A stretch of 64,000 nt of DNA from Chitinophaga fulva (GTDB taxonomy: Bacteria; Bacteroidota; Bacteroidia; Chitinophagales; Chitinophagaceae): assembly GCF_012927205.1 (NCBI RefSeq), contig NZ_JABBGC010000001.1:620001-684000 (forward strand). Reading direction: 5' to 3'. Every line of letters starts with the position of its first letter. The first letter of the stretch is position 1. The notes below the pieces were generated by a model. It did no database searches and was not told the DNA's origin. It was given only the letters and a program-made list of their open reading frames with translations. Positions 33,463 to 42,049 of the stretch are shown here, one piece after another. The position numbers and the translations under genes are program-made.

Positions 33463-35436
33463 ATGTATTTCGACCGGTCTAATCTCGCCGACACGGAGTT
33501 GTTGTCTTTTTATAGGGCACTGCTATACCCACGGCTGATAGAAGAAAAAATGCTGCTCCTGCTGCGGCAGGGAAAAATCAGCAAATGGTTTTCCGGCATT
33601 GGCCAGGAGGCCATTGCAGTAGGCGCCACCCTGGCGCTGGAAGCCGATGAATGGATCATGCCGCTGCACCGTAACCTCGGCGTATTCACTACGCGTAACA
33701 TGCCCCTGCATAAACTGCTGCTGCAATGGCAGGGCAGTGATGAAGGCTACAGCAAAGGCCGTGAGCGTTCATTTCACTTTGGCAGCAGGGCTTATCATAT
33801 CTGTGGGATGATCTCCCACCTGGGCCCGCAGCTTTCCATTGCAGATGGGATTGCGCTGGCCCATCAGTTGAAAAAAGAACATAAAGTATCCCTTGCCTTT
33901 TCCGGCGAAGGCGGTACCAGTGAAGGCGAATTTCATGAAGCCCTGAATGTGGCCGCCGTATGGGGCCTGCCAGTCATCTTCCTGGTGGAAAACAACGGCT
34001 ATGGCCTCAGTACACCTGTCAACGAACAATATCAGTGCAAAAGCCTCGTTGATAAAGCCATCGGTTACGGTATGGAAGGCGTACAGGTAGACGGTAACAA
34101 CCTCCTCGAGGTATACCAGACCATCCGTACCGCCCGTGCTTACGCCATCAAAGAACAGAAACCTGTGCTGATAGAAGCCATGACCTTCCGCATGCGAGGC
34201 CATGAAGAAGCCAGCGGTGTAAAATATGTGCCCCCCGAGCTTTTTGAGCAATGGGGCAAAAAAGATCCGATCGCACAATACGAAACTTTCCTGCGGGAAG
34301 CCCATCTGCTGGACAATGCCGGCATAGAAGCCCTCCGGCAGGAACTAAAACACCGTATCGATGAAGAAGTGTCCAAAGGCCTGGAGCCCACTCCCTTCGC
34401 GGTAAATACCAACACCGAACTGGAAGACATATACGCTCCGGCGCCACCGGCCTTACTTCCCTCCGGTACCGCTTCCGAAAAAAGATTCATCGACGCCATC
34501 TCGGAAGGATTGCGGCAGTCCATGGAGCAATATCCGGAGCTGGTGCTGATGGGGCAGGATATTGCCGCCTATGGCGGCGCATTCAAGATCACCGATGGTT
34601 TGCTGGGACGTTTCGGAAAAGAAAGGGTGCGTAATACCCCGCTTTGTGAGAGTGCCATCGTTGGCACCGCCCTGGGCCTGTCTATCGCGGGCTTCAAAAG
34701 CATGGTGGAAATGCAGTTTGCCGACTTTGTCAGCTGTGGTTTTAATCAGATCGTGAATAATCTCGCCAAAATACACTACCGTTGGGGGCAAACGGCCGAT
34801 GTGGTGATCAGGATGCCTACTGGCGGCGGCGTAGGAGCAGGTCCCTTTCACTCACAAAGCAACGAGGCCTGGTTCACCCATGTGCCCGGCCTGAAAGTAG
34901 TATACCCGTCCTCCCCTGAAGATGCCAAAGGCCTGTTGACTGCTGCCATCGCAGACCCTAACCCGGTGATGTACTTTGAACATAAGGCGCTTTACCGCAG
35001 TATCAGCGGACTGGTGCCCGACAGCTACTACACGGCGGAAATAGGAAAAGCCCGGCTCATACAGGCCGGCGAAGATATCAGCATTATCACCTATGGCAGT
35101 GGCGTACACTGGGCCATGGAATATGCCGCCGCCCATCCGGCGCTCTCCTTCGCCATACTGGACCTCCGCACCCTGCTGCCACTGGACTATGACGCCATCC
35201 GGGATACCGTAGCCCTTACCGGCAAGGTGCTGGTTCTGCATGAAGACACCCTCACCGGCGGACTGGGAGGGGAAATAAGTGCCTGGATAGCCGAACATTG
35301 TTTTCATCTCCTGGATGCGCCCGTTATACGCTGCGCCAGCCTTGACACACCGGTCCCTTTTGCCCTGGCACTGGAAAAAAATTTCCTCGCCAAATCCCGG
35401 CTGGATCAGTGTATCCAACAATTAACCCGTTGGTAA
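33463..35436 (+). CDS. 2-oxoacid dehydrogenase E1, alpha and beta fused
   Basis: A 657-residue thiamine-diphosphate enzyme. Residues 1-335 match E1-alpha (FSGIGQEAIAVG, then GEGGTSEGEFHEALN...NN, the TPP/Mg motif with Glu for the usual Asp). Residues 345-657 match E1-beta (VLMGQDIAAYGGAFKITDGL; IRMPTGGGVGAGPFHSQS; VLHEDTLTGGLGGEIS). This is the first part of pyruvate or branched-chain 2-oxoacid dehydrogenase. A fused alpha/beta form is common in Bacteroidota. The frame is open 38 codons upstream, overlapping the membrane-protein gene; ATG 33463 matches the usual start. No E2 or E3 gene is adjacent, so those subunits must come from elsewhere. Confidence 0.9.
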   Translation: MYFDRSNLADTELLSFYRALLYPRLIEEKMLLLLRQGKISKWFSGIGQEAIAVGATLALEADEWIMPLHRNLGVFTTRNMPLHKLLLQWQGSDEGYSKGRERSFHFGSRAYHICGMISHLGPQLSIADGIALAHQLKKEHKVSLAFSGEGGTSEGEFHEALNVAAVWGLPVIFLVENNGYGLSTPVNEQYQCKSLVDKAIGYGMEGVQVDGNNLLEVYQTIRTARAYAIKEQKPVLIEAMTFRMRGHEEASGVKYVPPELFEQWGKKDPIAQYETFLREAHLLDNAGIEALRQELKHRIDEEVSKGLEPTPFAVNTNTELEDIYAPAPPALLPSGTASEKRFIDAISEGLRQSMEQYPELVLMGQDIAAYGGAFKITDGLLGRFGKERVRNTPLCESAIVGTALGLSIAGFKSMVEMQFADFVSCGFNQIVNNLAKIHYRWGQTADVVIRMPTGGGVGAGPFHSQSNEAWFTHVPGLKVVYPSSPEDAKGLLTAAIADPNPVMYFEHKALYRSISGLVPDSYYTAEIGKARLIQAGEDISIITYGSGVHWAMEYAAAHPALSFAILDLRTLLPLDYDAIRDTVALTGKVLVLHEDTLTGGLGGEISAWIAEHCFHLLDAPVIRCASLDTPVPFALALEKNFLAKSRLDQCIQQLTRW

Positions 35437-35507
35437 TAGCAGACAGGATTGGGAATTTGCCACGAATGTTCTAATTTGCACCCAGGAAATAAATAAATCA
35501 TTATACA

Positions 35508-35651
35508 ATGTTGACGAATCTCTTAACAGTAGTACAGACTACCAACTTTTACAAGGTGGGTGATAGCATTGGTCATTTTCTGGCTCCTTGTGCCATCGTT
35601 ATTTTTGCTCTGATGTTCATCTACGCCTGGGCGAAATACGCAAAACTCTAA
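35508..35651 (+). CDS. 47-residue membrane peptide
   Basis: ATG 35508 to TAA 35651 encodes a 47-residue peptide: an amphipathic start (LTNLLTVVQTTNFYKVGDS), one membrane helix (about 24-42, FLAPCAIVIFALMFIYAW) and a basic tail (AKYAKL). A candidate promoter (TTG at 35449-35451 and TAATTTG at 35472-35478, one base short of TAnnTTTG) lies upstream, and a strong terminator follows at 35678-35706. That frame, ending neatly between promoter and terminator, argues for a real gene. No family was recognised; size and shape resemble small accessory subunits of membrane complexes. Confidence 0.55.
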   Translation: MLTNLLTVVQTTNFYKVGDSIGHFLAPCAIVIFALMFIYAWAKYAKL

Positions 35652-35677
35652 TAGTTTTTCACATCGCATTATAGAAG

Positions 35678-35706
35678 AAAAGGCTTCCGGAAATGGAAGC
35701 CTTTTT
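35678..35706. terminator. Bidirectional terminator between the small peptide gene and the TlpA-like gene
   Basis: Arms 35678-35688 and 35695-35705 (AAAAGGCTTCC and complement) are perfect, with a 6-nt loop and flanking T-runs on both strands. It can end both the 47-residue peptide transcript and the TlpA-like transcript. Confidence 0.85.
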
Positions 35707-35732
35707 CTTTTCTCATCACTATTTTAGCGGCG

Positions 35733-37109
35733 TTAGCCTTTGCCAAGTATCTTTTCTATCAGCGCTTTCAGCTCCGGCGTAGAAGGACGCGGTGCATCAA
35801 TGGTCACTATTTTACCTTGCTGGTCAAATACCATAAAGCGGGGAATTCCCTTGATATCATAAAACTTGGTGACCTCACTCCAACCGGCGCCAAAGAGTTG
35901 TACCCCTTTCATGTCTTTCTCTTTTACGAAAGCCGACCACTTTTCCTTGTCCTTGGTTTCGTCCACAGAATATCCCACGAATGTGACGTTCTTGTCACGC
36001 AGCTCTTCTTCCAGTTTTTGCAGGTGAGGCAGTTCCGCTTTACAGGGGCCACACCAGGTAGCCCATACATCCACCACCACTACTTTTCCTTTTAAATCGT
36101 TGAAGGCCACCTTTTTACCGCTCATATCCTCTCCTGTAAAATTGAAACCCTGTTCCCCTGCGGCAAATTTACGCAGCGCCTTCTCTGCTGCCAGGTAACG
36201 CTGTTGCTGGTCTGCTGTTACAAGGTATTGTTTCACGGGTGTAATTGCATCCGTAAGTTTATCGAACGTTCGGAACCCTCCCAGGCTTTCCGTAATAAAC
36301 AGTCCTTTGATAGTATCATTGCAAAACAGCCGCGCGTTTTCCTCCAGGGAAGCCGGCCCCGTTCTTTTTTCCGTACTCATGATGTAGGTAAAAGTCTGGT
36401 ATAAACGAACGATCCTGCCTGCATCTCCATTGGCCAGCAACCGGCCATCGCAGTATTTTTTGTCCTGTATGATCTGCCGGTAATAGGCCGGGTACTGGCT
36501 CTTTTCCGGGTGTTTGGAGTGTGGTATCAGGAGGAAAGACATGGCGGCATGCTCCACATCTACGTCCATGGTGTATTTCAGCAGCTCATTGAATTTCCGG
36601 TTAGGCGTATTCACTGCTTTTTTCAGGCCGGCTACTTTTGGAACCAACGCTTCCAGCGTGGGAAAGAAGGACAGGTAGGTGGTAGTATCTCCGAGGCTGG
36701 CATGCCGGGAAATGGCGCTCAGCTGTTCCTGCCATTGCCAGAGCTGTTTGTTTTCTGCCGATCCCGCCAGCACTGTGTAAGCTCCATTATCCATCTTCAG
36801 TTTCAGCTGGTCTCCCGGCTTGATGTAGATGCGGGTTTCTCCACGGTTGTCGGCAGAGAGGTAATAGAATCCTTCTTTCGGCGCCGGCATAGCGAAGGCA
36901 AAGGCATGCTGCTCATTCACTACCGCATTGGCAATTTCAGTTTTGCGGCCTTCTTCTACAGCGTAGAGCACAATCTTTTTGGCTTTTTCAGGCGCTTGTC
37001 CCTGAATGACAGTGAGTGTGGGAACGGGAGCCGGACCGGCTACTGCATGGGCATTCCATGCCAGGCAGGCTGCCAGTGGCAGCAGTCTGCTTACTTTGGT
37101 TGGTTTCAT
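35733..37109 (-). CDS. TlpA-like thioredoxin-fold protein
   Basis: A 458-residue exported thiol-disulfide protein. It has an N-terminal signal peptide (about 1-25) and a DUF4369-like beta domain (about 30-130, ending IKPGDQLKLKMDNG). A helical middle follows, then a C-terminal TlpA/AhpC-type thioredoxin fold with the active site WCGPC at 352-356 and the cis-proline loop KGIPRFMVF. It is expected to reduce or transfer disulfides in the periplasm, for example in cytochrome or outer-membrane protein maturation. It is transcribed alone; a strong terminator marks its end. Confidence 0.88.
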   Translation of the reverse strand: MKPTKVSRLLPLAACLAWNAHAVAGPAPVPTLTVIQGQAPEKAKKIVLYAVEEGRKTEIANAVVNEQHAFAFAMPAPKEGFYYLSADNRGETRIYIKPGDQLKLKMDNGAYTVLAGSAENKQLWQWQEQLSAISRHASLGDTTTYLSFFPTLEALVPKVAGLKKAVNTPNRKFNELLKYTMDVDVEHAAMSFLLIPHSKHPEKSQYPAYYRQIIQDKKYCDGRLLANGDAGRIVRLYQTFTYIMSTEKRTGPASLEENARLFCNDTIKGLFITESLGGFRTFDKLTDAITPVKQYLVTADQQQRYLAAEKALRKFAAGEQGFNFTGEDMSGKKVAFNDLKGKVVVVDVWATWCGPCKAELPHLQKLEEELRDKNVTFVGYSVDETKDKEKWSAFVKEKDMKGVQLFGAGWSEVTKFYDIKGIPRFMVFDQQGKIVTIDAPRPSTPELKALIEKILGKG

Positions 37110-37200
37110 TTCTTAATGGTGGTTTGGTTTTCGATCATTAATCGTTGTGGTTTCAAATATAGACAAACGGACTTGTCTATAACCCCCAAACCATCATTAT

Positions 37201-37743
37201 TTATTCTTCAGGTCTTATATACTGATTGTAGTAATGCTGTGCCAGCCCGTAGTTTTCATCATCGAAACAAACCAGTACCACTTCCTGTACCACCTCATCC
37301 TGCTCCAGGAAGTTAACGATAGTTTCCATGGCAATACTGGCGGCAAGGTCTTTCGGAAAATGGTAAATACCGGTGCTGATATTCGGGAAAGCCACAGACG
37401 TAAGCTGGTGGCGGGATGCCAGTTGCAACGAATGCAGGTAACAGTTGGCCAGTAATGCGGCTTCATTGTTATGCCCGCCGTTCCATACCGGGCCAACGGT
37501 ATGGATTACATGTTTGGCAGGCAAACGGCCGCCGGTGGTAATCACGGCTTCTCCTGTTTTACAACCACCCTGCCGGGCCACTATTGCGCGACAGTCTTCC
37601 AGGATGGCCGGCCCACCTGCTCTGTGGATAGCGCCATCTACTCCGCCGCCGCCCATCAGGGAAGAATTGGCCGCATTTACGATGGCGGCTGTATCCATTT
37701 TGGTAATATCCCCTTTGACGATCTTTATTTTCCTATATGCCAT
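37201..37743 (-). CDS. Macro-domain ADP-ribose hydrolase
   Basis: A 180-residue stand-alone macro domain of the MacroD/YmdB type. The ADP-ribose-binding loops are [34 protein letters not shown] and [14 protein letters not shown]; Asn and Asp of the MacroD active site are present. Such enzymes remove ADP-ribose from proteins, nucleic acid ends or O-acetyl-ADP-ribose. The gene starts 4 nt after the stop of the NYN-LOTUS gene, so the two form an operon. In bacteria, macro domains also occur in defence and antitoxin pairs; here the partner is a putative RNase. Confidence 0.9.
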   Translation of the reverse strand: MAYRKIKIVKGDITKMDTAAIVNAANSSLMGGGGVDGAIHRAGGPAILEDCRAIVARQGGCKTGEAVITTGGRLPAKHVIHTVGPVWNGGHNNEAALLANCYLHSLQLASRHQLTSVAFPNISTGIYHFPKDLAASIAMETIVNFLEQDEVVQEVVLVCFDDENYGLAQHYYNQYIRPEE

Positions 37744-37747
37744 AACG

Positions 37748-38497
37748 TTATACTGTTCTTACATACACCAGTTTGCCGGTCTTCTTGCCACTCTCCCGGA
37801 TGTCTATTTCAAAGTTGGGGAAGTTCTTGATCAACTGAACGAGTTTGTTGAAACCGTAGTTGCGGGCATCGAAGTCAGGCTGTTTTTTCAGCAACAGGTT
37901 GCCCAGTTCCCCGAGATAAGCCCATCCGTCTTCATCAGCAATGTCATTGATGCTGGTAGAGAGGAGGTCTATCAGTTCTTTATCCGCTTTGCTGATGCCT
38001 TTGGGTTTTTCTTTGGCCGATTTGGGTTTGCTGCCGCTTTCTGTTTTCTTTTCCCTGATCTGTAATATCTCGATGTAGATAAATTTATCACAGGCAGCAC
38101 GGAAAGCGCTGGGCGTCTTCTTCTCTCCCATGCCGATTACCCTCATTCCTGCTTCTCTCAGCCTGGTGGCCAGTCTGGTAAAGTCGCTGTCGCTGGATAC
38201 GAGGCAAAAGCCGTCCACCCTGCCAGTATACAGGATGTCCATCGCATCGATGATCATAGCCGAGTCGGTAGCGTTTTTTCCGGAGGTATAACTGTACTGT
38301 TGTATCGGGGTGATGGCATTTTCCAGCAATACGCCCTTCCATCCTACGACAGTAGGTTTGGTCCAGTCTCCATAAATTCTTTTGAAGGTGGGGTTGCCGT
38401 ATTTGGCTACTTCTTCCAGCATCCCCTTAATGTTGTGGTAGGGTATATTATCGGCATCTATCAATACAGCGAGGCGGAGATCATTTGAATTATCCAT
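37748..38497 (-). CDS. NYN (LabA-type) domain protein with OST-HTH/LOTUS domain
   Basis: A 249-residue protein joining a PIN-like NYN/LabA nuclease fold to a C-terminal winged-helix LOTUS domain. Acidic metal-binding residues appear in [21 protein letters not shown] and [36 protein letters not shown] is the characteristic next segment. The LOTUS part (about 172-249) has [18 protein letters not shown] and [18 protein letters not shown] domains bind RNA, including G-quadruplexes, so an RNA-targeted nuclease is likely. The frame is open to 38554, but ATG 38497 is preferred because the domain begins 8 residues later; the upstream part overlaps a long hairpin. It is followed 4 nt later by the macro-domain gene. 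Confidence 0.85.
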   Translation of the reverse strand: MDNSNDLRLAVLIDADNIPYHNIKGMLEEVAKYGNPTFKRIYGDWTKPTVVGWKGVLLENAITPIQQYSYTSGKNATDSAMIIDAMDILYTGRVDGFCLVSSDSDFTRLATRLREAGMRVIGMGEKKTPSAFRAACDKFIYIEILQIREKKTESGSKPKSAKEKPKGISKADKELIDLLSTSINDIADEDGWAYLGELGNLLLKKQPDFDARNYGFNKLVQLIKNFPNFEIDIRESGKKTGKLVYVRTV

Positions 38498-38511
38498 GTG
38501 GAACACATTAC

Positions 38512-38595
38512 ATTGGGTTATTGAATTATTTAGAGATTTAATCATTTTCAGCACTCATTAAATGATTAAATCTCTAAATAACCAAATAACTCAAT
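38512..38595. terminator. Very long AT-rich hairpin between dps and the NYN gene
   Basis: Arms of 36 nt (38512-38547 and 38560-38595) pair with four mismatches around a 12-nt loop. It begins 6 nt past the dps stop and ends 14 nt before the NYN start, so it fills the whole gap. It may terminate dps, or protect its 3' end and control NYN translation. The central word TTTAGAGATTTAATCATTT resembles sequences near other hairpins here. Confidence 0.6.
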
Positions 38596-38601
38596 CGTTT
38601 A

Positions 38602-39072
38602 TTATTTGAGGTAAGAACGGATCATCCATGCCAGTGACAGGTGTTTCTGCAGCAACTGTGTTGCGAAATCGGCCGCACCTTTGTCTTTGTATTTTTCATC
38701 GAATTCATCGATCAGTCTGCGCAGGTTGCGGATAATGGTTTCATGGTCATCCAGCAGTTCCTGCAGTTGTTTTTTCTGGTCGTTGGAATATTCGGATTCC
38801 AGCAGGTTGGTCAGTTTCAGTACGTCTGCATAACGGCCTTCTGCATAGTGTCCTATTTTACGGATATACTCTGCCACTTCATCAGCAATTTCTTCCAGTT
38901 CTTCGTATTGTCCTTCGTAGAACTTGTGCATTTCCATGAAATTGGGACCTTCAATGTTCCAATGGCTGTTGCGTGTTTTCGCGTAAACCAGTAATTCGTC
39001 AGCAAGTACTTTGTTCAACTCTAATGCTATTTTCTTCGCGTGTTCCGCAGAGATACCAATTTCGATTTTCAT
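38602..39072 (-). CDS. dps: Dps ferritin-like DNA-protection protein
   Basis: A 156-residue Dps. Ferroxidase ligands are seen in RNSHWNIEGPNFMEMHKFYEGQ (His in NSHW, Asp-equivalent positions in the following helix) and in EEIADEVAEYIRKIGHY. It assembles as a 12-mer that oxidises and stores iron and protects DNA from peroxide and starvation. The N-terminus is short, without the Lys-rich tail used by E. coli Dps for DNA binding, so DNA binding may be weak. A TAAATTTA stretch at 39098-39105 is a poor candidate promoter. It is divergent from the MFS gene. Confidence 0.92.
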   Translation of the reverse strand: MKIEIGISAEHAKKIALELNKVLADELLVYAKTRNSHWNIEGPNFMEMHKFYEGQYEELEEIADEVAEYIRKIGHYAEGRYADVLKLTNLLESEYSNDQKKQLQELLDDHETIIRNLRRLIDEFDEKYKDKGAADFATQLLQKHLSLAWMIRSYLK

Positions 39073-39237
39073 ATAACTGAATTTTTTTGGTTTTAAATAA
39101 ATTTACGAATTCTTCGGGAGGGCTATTATGATGTTTATCATAAATTAACAATTGGTATAATAAACAGGTCCATAGCCGGTTTTGTTCAGGTTTTCATTAC
39201 CTGGTCAACATATTTCCCAAAATTGTACCATAGTTCC

Positions 39238-39245
39238 TAATTTTG
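39238..39245 (+). promoter_or_regulatory. -7 box abutting the MFS start codon
   Basis: TAATTTTG is an exact TAnnTTTG just 4 nt before the ATG at 39250. If used, the transcript would begin at about the start codon, giving a leaderless message. Confidence 0.4.
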
Positions 39246-39249
39246 CGAT

Positions 39250-40437
39250 ATGGACCAGTCTTCCGGAAAAATCTACAGTCTGCATTTCATTCTCTTATGC
39301 CTGAGTAATGCTTTATTTTCTGCCAGCTTCAATATGATGATCCCTGAGTTGCCGGCCTATCTGAGTAATATGGGTGGGGCAGACTACAAAGGGTATATCA
39401 TTGGATTGTTTACGCTGATGGCCGGATTGTCCAGGCCCTTTAGCGGTAAGCTGACGGATACTATCGGACGTGTGCCGGTAATGATTTTCGGCTCCCTGGT
39501 ATGTGTGGTGTGTAGCCTGTTATACCCACTGGTTAGCTCCGTTGGGGCGTTTCTGCTACTCCGCTTTTTCCATGGTTTTTCCACTGGGTTCAAGCCTACT
39601 GGTACTTCTGCCTATGTTTCCGATATTATCCCGTACAACCGGCGGGGTGAGGCCATGGGTATGGTTGGCCTGGCCAGCACCATCGGTATGGCCCTCGGAC
39701 CGGCTATTGGCGGGTACCTGGCGTTAAGATGGAATATCAACGTTATGTTTCAGCTGTCGGCCGTATTTGCACTGCTGTCTGTCGTGATCCTGATTGGTAT
39801 GAAAGAAACCCTGGCCAACAAACAGCCTTTCCGGTTTTCACTATTAAAAATCAAGGGAGATGAAATATTTGAGCCGCTGGTATGGTCTCCGGTGATCATC
39901 TGTTTCCTGACCTACTTCAGCTATGGCGCTATGCTCACGATCATTCCCGATTTCGGGGCTTTCCTGGGTGTAGCCAACAAGGGCATGTTCTTTACTTACT
40001 TTACCGCCAGCTCCATCGGTATCCGTTTGCTGGCCGGCAAAGTGTCCGATCGTTACGGACGGGTGCCCGTACTGAAGGTTTCCGCAGTGCTGATGGCCGC
40101 CTCCATGTTAATGATGGGCCTGGCCGGCTCTCCGGCCTTGCTGATGGCTTCCGCCGTAGTATATGGCATCTCCGTAGGCCTCAATTCACCAGCCGTTACC
40201 GCATGGACCATCGACCTGGGACACCCTGAGCACCGCGGCCGCGCACTGGCCAGCATGTACATCGCCATGGAAGCCGGTATCGGGCTGGGGGCTTATTTTT
40301 CCGCTTTTGTATACAACAACCAGTCATCCAATTTCCCGGTAACGTTTTATCTTTTTGCCGGTATCACCTTACTGGCTACCCTCTACCTTACTTTTTTTTA
40401 CAAGAAGCCGGCGATGGTAGCCAAGGAATGTCAATAA
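39250..40437 (+). CDS. Major facilitator superfamily transporter
   Basis: A 395-residue permease with about 12 membrane helices. Motif A appears as SGKLTDTIGRVPVMIFG between helices 2 and 3 (about 66-82) and repeats as AGKVSDRYGRVPVLKV in the second half. TGTSAYVSDIIPYNRRGEAMGM carries the helix 4-5 motif common to drug exporters of the DHA1 group. The substrate is unknown; metabolite or drug efflux is likely. It is transcribed alone, divergent from dps and convergent with rmuC, with which it shares a 44-nt gap that holds no clear terminator. Confidence 0.85.
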   Translation: MDQSSGKIYSLHFILLCLSNALFSASFNMMIPELPAYLSNMGGADYKGYIIGLFTLMAGLSRPFSGKLTDTIGRVPVMIFGSLVCVVCSLLYPLVSSVGAFLLLRFFHGFSTGFKPTGTSAYVSDIIPYNRRGEAMGMVGLASTIGMALGPAIGGYLALRWNINVMFQLSAVFALLSVVILIGMKETLANKQPFRFSLLKIKGDEIFEPLVWSPVIICFLTYFSYGAMLTIIPDFGAFLGVANKGMFFTYFTASSIGIRLLAGKVSDRYGRVPVLKVSAVLMAASMLMMGLAGSPALLMASAVVYGISVGLNSPAVTAWTIDLGHPEHRGRALASMYIAMEAGIGLGAYFSAFVYNNQSSNFPVTFYLFAGITLLATLYLTFFYKKPAMVAKECQ

Positions 40438-40481
40438 GTCCGATGCAACGGTCGCGATGGCATCTGCCGGGTGACAATAAG

Positions 40482-41933
40482 TTACTGGTCCTGCTCATCC
40501 CGTATCGCTTCATCCGGAGAGGCCGGGCGTTGCACCGTGATACCTGGCGCCGGTACCTGCTCTATTCCGGATACAGGGGGTTCCGTTTCTTCGTCCGTTG
40601 TCATCTCCACCTCTACTGTCAGTTGCCGGGGCAGGCTTTTCTTATTCTCCAGTCCCAGCTTCCGCATACGTTCCGCCCTGCCTACGAGGTTACCATGACC
40701 ACTGTTAAGTTTATTCATGGCACTATCGTAGGCGCCCTGGCTACGTTTCAGGTGTTCCCCGATCAGCCCCATATCTTCTGCAAAGCCCACGAACTTATCA
40801 TACAGGGCACTACCCTGCCGCACAATTTCTTCTGCGTTCTTGTTTTGATTATCCAGTCTCCACATCGCATCAATGATCCGCAGTGTGGCCAGTAACGACG
40901 GCACACTCACCAGGATCACCTTACGGCGGAAAGCATAGTCGTAAAGATCTTCCTCCTGCTGCATTACCGCCAACGCATATGCCGGTTCTATCGGAATAAA
41001 CAACATCACAAAATCAGTAGTGTTCTTATACAGCGTATGATATGCTTTCCGGCTCAGTTCATTCACATGGTTCTTTACAGACTGTACATGCAGCTTCAGC
41101 GCCTGTTGCCGTTCTGTCTCCTCTGCAGCACTGCAATACTGTTCGTATGCTTTAAGGGATACTTTGGAATCAATTACTAACTGCCTGTTTTCCGGCAGTT
41201 GCAGCACCATATCGGGCAATCGCAGCTGTCCGGTCTCATCGCGTTGTGCATCTTGTGTAACATAATGAATTCCTTTCTCCAGTCCTGACGCCTCCAGTAC
41301 CTTTTCCAGGATCATCTCCCCCCAGTTGCCCTGCTTCTTGGTGTCCGCCTTTAGCGCTTTCGTCAGGTTATTGGCTTCTTTGGAAAGGGTTTGGTTCAGC
41401 TGCAACAAACGCTGCAACTCCGATTTCAATTCGGCCCGTTGTGACGTTTCCGCAACAAGCGACTGTTGCACGCTGCTTCGGAAATTATCGATCTTTTCTG
41501 CCAGCGGTTTCAACATATCATCCATCTTCACCTGGTTCTGCTGCATAAAATTCCCTGATATCCGCTGTAGCAACTGCTGTGCTGTATTCTCAAACTGCGA
41601 TTTAAAGTCCTGGTGCATCTCGTGCAACCGCTCCTTTTCGCTCTGCAACTGCTGTTGCAGGTATTTGTTCTGCTCCATTAACCGGCCCTGTTCGGCCATC
41701 AGAGAAGCAAACTCTTCGTTGAGCCGCTCCAGTTGTTCCTGCTTTTCGCGGGCCAGCTGCTGTTTGTCGTCCAACAACTGCTGCAAATAACCCTGCTTCG
41801 CTTCCAGCTGGGCATAACGCTCCTGTTGCGCTGACATCTCCGTCTGTAATGCCCGCTGCCGGCCCGTTGCGGTGAAGTACAAGTACCCGAGCACCAGGGC
41901 CACAATTCCCGTGACAATCAATAATATCAACAT
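40482..41933 (-). CDS. rmuC: DNA recombination protein RmuC
   Basis: A 483-residue protein of the RmuC family. It has an N-terminal membrane helix (about 2-20) and a long Gln/Glu/Lys-rich coiled coil (about 20-190), with the RmuC domain after it. Key stretches are KKQGNWGEMILEKVLEASGL, RLPDMVLQLPENRQLVIDSK and VMLFIPIEPAYALAVM. This domain has a PD-(D/E)xK-type nuclease core, in which DSK is one of the conserved positions. It restrains DNA inversions and can protect against foreign DNA. It is monocistronic, after the kdn-operon terminator. Confidence 0.93.
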   Translation of the reverse strand: MLILLIVTGIVALVLGYLYFTATGRQRALQTEMSAQQERYAQLEAKQGYLQQLLDDKQQLAREKQEQLERLNEEFASLMAEQGRLMEQNKYLQQQLQSEKERLHEMHQDFKSQFENTAQQLLQRISGNFMQQNQVKMDDMLKPLAEKIDNFRSSVQQSLVAETSQRAELKSELQRLLQLNQTLSKEANNLTKALKADTKKQGNWGEMILEKVLEASGLEKGIHYVTQDAQRDETGQLRLPDMVLQLPENRQLVIDSKVSLKAYEQYCSAAEETERQQALKLHVQSVKNHVNELSRKAYHTLYKNTTDFVMLFIPIEPAYALAVMQQEEDLYDYAFRRKVILVSVPSLLATLRIIDAMWRLDNQNKNAEEIVRQGSALYDKFVGFAEDMGLIGEHLKRSQGAYDSAMNKLNSGHGNLVGRAERMRKLGLENKKSLPRQLTVEVEMTTDEETEPPVSGIEQVPAPGITVQRPASPDEAIRDEQDQ

Positions 41934-41987
41934 GATTAGTTCATTAAAGGCAATATCGTTTATGACTACGCATTGGATCTGCGTGCA

Positions 41988-42028
41988 AAAAAAATACGAA
42001 TTGCAGACAACGCCGCAATTCGTATTTG
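41988..42028 (-). terminator. Terminator of the kdnA-kdsB-kdnB operon
   Basis: Perfect 13-bp stem (41993-42005 with 42016-42028) and a 10-nt loop, followed on the minus strand by eight T in a row. It is 21 nt past the kdnB stop. A textbook Rho-independent terminator. Confidence 0.9.
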
Positions 42029-42049
42029 TAATATGATTTCTCCGGAAGA

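Noticed and set aside
36510-37316. 268-codon plus-strand frame
   Set aside because: Antisense to the TlpA-like gene; low-complexity Phe-rich product.
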